From Anaerolineales bacterium (GTDB taxonomy: Bacteria > Chloroflexota > Anaerolineae > Anaerolineales > UBA4823): a stretch of DNA of 6,662 nucleotides. The stretch lies in assembly GCA_026415275.1 (NCBI GenBank), contig JAOAHK010000146.1:1-6662 (forward strand), given 5' to 3'. Below the pieces are notes generated by a model that saw nothing but the letters and a program-made list of their open reading frames with translations, did no database searches and was not told the DNA's origin. Positions 6,134 to 6,662 of the stretch are shown here, piece by piece; within the stretch, counting starts at the first letter, position 1, and the number at the start of each line of letters is the position of its first letter. Position numbers and translations under genes: made by a program.

Positions 6134-6158
6134 TTCGATAGGACCTCCTATATTTGAA
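6134..6158. repeat. 25-bp element, copy 2
   Basis: Begins with the same ttcgataggacctcct and ends ttgaa, 61 bp after copy 1 (start to start). Here the dyad is longer, atagga-cc-tcctat at 6138-6151. Its first two bases overlap the end of the palindrome aaggttaacctt (6124-6135). The two copies have the same orientation, and both fall inside the candidate minus-strand RNA. Confidence 0.7.
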
Positions 6159-6187
6159 TACTTTTGATCGTTGGTTCTTTTACAAAT

Positions 6188-6216
6188 ACTTTAGCAAATC
6201 TTTAATCGATTGTAAA
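6188..6216 (-). promoter_or_regulatory. Candidate promoter for the minus-strand small RNA
   Basis: The minus strand shows TTTACA (6211-6216), a 17-bp spacer and TAAAGT (6188-6193), with TGC immediately before the -10 hexamer (extended -10). The -35 matches consensus at five of six bases and the -10 at four of six. The predicted start near 6181 lies about 250 nt upstream of the strong terminator. In AT-rich DNA such matches arise by chance, so the position relative to the terminator carries much of the weight. Confidence 0.4.
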
Positions 6217-6252
6217 TAATAGAATTGTTAGGTGAAAAAATGTTAATTCTTT

Positions 6253-6344
6253 CTCTTGCAATCTGGCAACCTACATTAATTTGAAGCTATAAGCAAGAGC
6301 AATCCAGTCCATTCGGGTCAAAGATTCCAAGTGACTCATTGCTC
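6253..6344 (+). promoter_or_regulatory. Overlapping, mutually exclusive inverted repeats in the leader of the right-hand gene
   Basis: ctcttgc (6253-6259) is complementary to gcaagag (6293-6299), and gagcaat (6297-6303) is complementary to attgctc (6338-6344). The two pairings share bases 6297-6299, so an RNA could form only one at a time. If the transcript of the gene at 6429 starts upstream of 6253, this may be a switching leader; no known riboswitch consensus was recognised. The remaining leader bases to 6370 show nothing else clear. Confidence 0.25.
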
Positions 6345-6370
6345 AATTCTTTGTTTGTGCATACCTAGAC

Positions 6371-6415
6371 AAAAAAATCAGCTTATGGGAAAATACCCTT
6401 CCGTATTCTGATTTT
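6371..6415 (-). terminator. Hairpin next to the gene start, terminator-like on the minus strand
   Basis: Arms aaaatcag (6374-6381) and ctgatttt (6408-6415) enclose a second pairing, ggaa (6388-6391) with ttcc (6399-6402). Read on the minus strand the stem ends in seven T residues (6377-6371), like the terminator at 5931; both share the string aaaaaaatcag. On the plus strand only four T follow, and the stem ends 2 nt before GAGGAG (6418-6423), where it could affect translation of the right-hand gene. Minus-strand terminator activity would act on antisense transcription coming out of that gene. The role remains open. Confidence 0.4.
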
Positions 6416-6428
6416 ATGAGGAGTAACC

Positions 6429-6662
6429 ATGGGTAGAAAGGTTGAAGAGAGGTCAAAACGACAACAATTGCGCGAAGAGCGTCTACGCCGCCAAAAACGT
6501 CAAAGAATCACCACTTTATTAATCGTTATCGGAGCAGTTTTAATCATTGTGGCGTTGTTGATCTATCCCACCCTTCAACAATCCCTTGCACCCACGGGAG
6601 ACATTGTAAAGATCACGCCAAAAGCACGTCCAAACGCGAACTTCAATGCTATGGGTGATCCC
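6429..6662 (+). CDS. Membrane-anchored DsbA/thioredoxin-like protein, N-terminus only (partial)
   Basis: The first 78 codons are present and the frame runs off the right edge. GAGGAG (6418-6423) lies 5 nt before the ATG. Residues 1-26 are very basic and polar (MGRKVEERSKRQQLREERLR and on), residues 27-46 are one hydrophobic span (ITTLLIVIGAVLIIVALLIY), and a short linker leads to NFNAMGDP at 71-78. An 'NAMGDPxAP' stretch just after a single anchor is typical of DsbA-family thioredoxin-fold proteins, in which the CPYC-type active site follows about 20 residues later. That part is outside the window, so the redox function is inferred. The positive-inside rule puts the C-terminal domain outside the cytoplasm. 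Transcribed away from the minus-strand genes. Confidence 0.65.
   Translation, partial: MGRKVEERSKRQQLREERLRRQKRQRITTLLIVIGAVLIIVALLIYPTLQQSLAPTGDIVKITPKARPNANFNAMGDP

Larger units (their letters stand above)
5931..6181 (-). ncRNA. Candidate structured small RNA of about 250 nt, no family recognised
   Basis: A plausible promoter (6188-6216) and a strong terminator (5931-5964) bracket a stretch with no credible ORF. Stems seen along it on the minus strand, in order: a 25-nt element at 6134-6158, the perfect palindrome aaggttaacctt at 6124-6135, a 7-bp stem with 4-nt loop at 6099-6116, a second 25-nt element at 6073-6097, a 7-bp stem with 3-nt loop at 6018-6034, a 5-bp stem at 5998-6014, a 4-bp stem at 5971-5982, and the terminator. 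It lacks the hallmark sequences of SRP RNA, tmRNA or RNase P RNA as I know them. The duplicated AGGAGGTCC motif could mimic a ribosome-binding site, but no start codon follows at useful spacing. Inferred from DNA only. Confidence 0.42.

Noticed and set aside
6073..6158. CRISPR-like pair: 25-bp repeats separated by a 36-bp spacer
   Set aside because: Only two copies, which diverge toward one end, the 'spacer' contains its own palindromes, and no cas gene is in the window.

Overview
The window looks like a chromosomal piece of a free-living bacterium. Its G+C is moderate by eye (not computed). The style of the N-terminal DsbA-like sequence, the divergent PstS and PstB motifs, and the dispersed palindromic repeat recall Anaerolineae-type Chloroflexota. 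That placement rests on recollection of similar proteins, not on a search, and is tentative. Nearly all genes lie on the minus strand; only the partial gene at the right edge is on the plus strand. No rRNA, tRNA, IS element or convincing CRISPR array was seen.

Left part (1-1631): the first codons of a probable PaaI-type hotdog thioesterase overlap by ATGA the end of a long-form NfeD protein (membrane-bound ClpP-class serine protease plus OB-fold domain). The two are probably co-translated from a promoter whose -10 box lies just upstream of the chosen nfeD start. Between nfeD and pstB, about 100 bp are packed with interlocking inverted and direct repeats (REP-like).

Centre (1632-5354): a compact high-affinity phosphate-type ABC importer, transcribed right to left as pstS-pstC-pstA-pstB with 21-36 nt gaps: a lipoprotein binding protein, two permeases and an ATPase. 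Neither phoU nor phoBR lies in the window. Several normally rigid motifs are altered: LSIGQ in PstB, and RSDAAGA in place of the usual RSDxSGT in PstS.

Right part (5355-6662): an Rrf2-family, cysteine-bearing regulator sits 92 bp upstream of pstS in the same direction. It has a perfect consensus sigma-70 promoter (TTGACA-17-TATAAT) and tandem AT palindromes, probably an operator, in its leader. Next come about 550 bp without a protein gene. They are not empty: a strong minus-strand intrinsic terminator, a plausible minus-strand promoter about 250 bp upstream of it, a series of short hairpins and two near-identical 25-bp elements together suggest an unassigned small structured RNA. On the plus strand, the leader of the final gene has overlapping, mutually exclusive inverted repeats and a hairpin next to the Shine-Dalgarno. 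That gene begins a membrane-anchored thioredoxin/DsbA-like protein and runs off the window.
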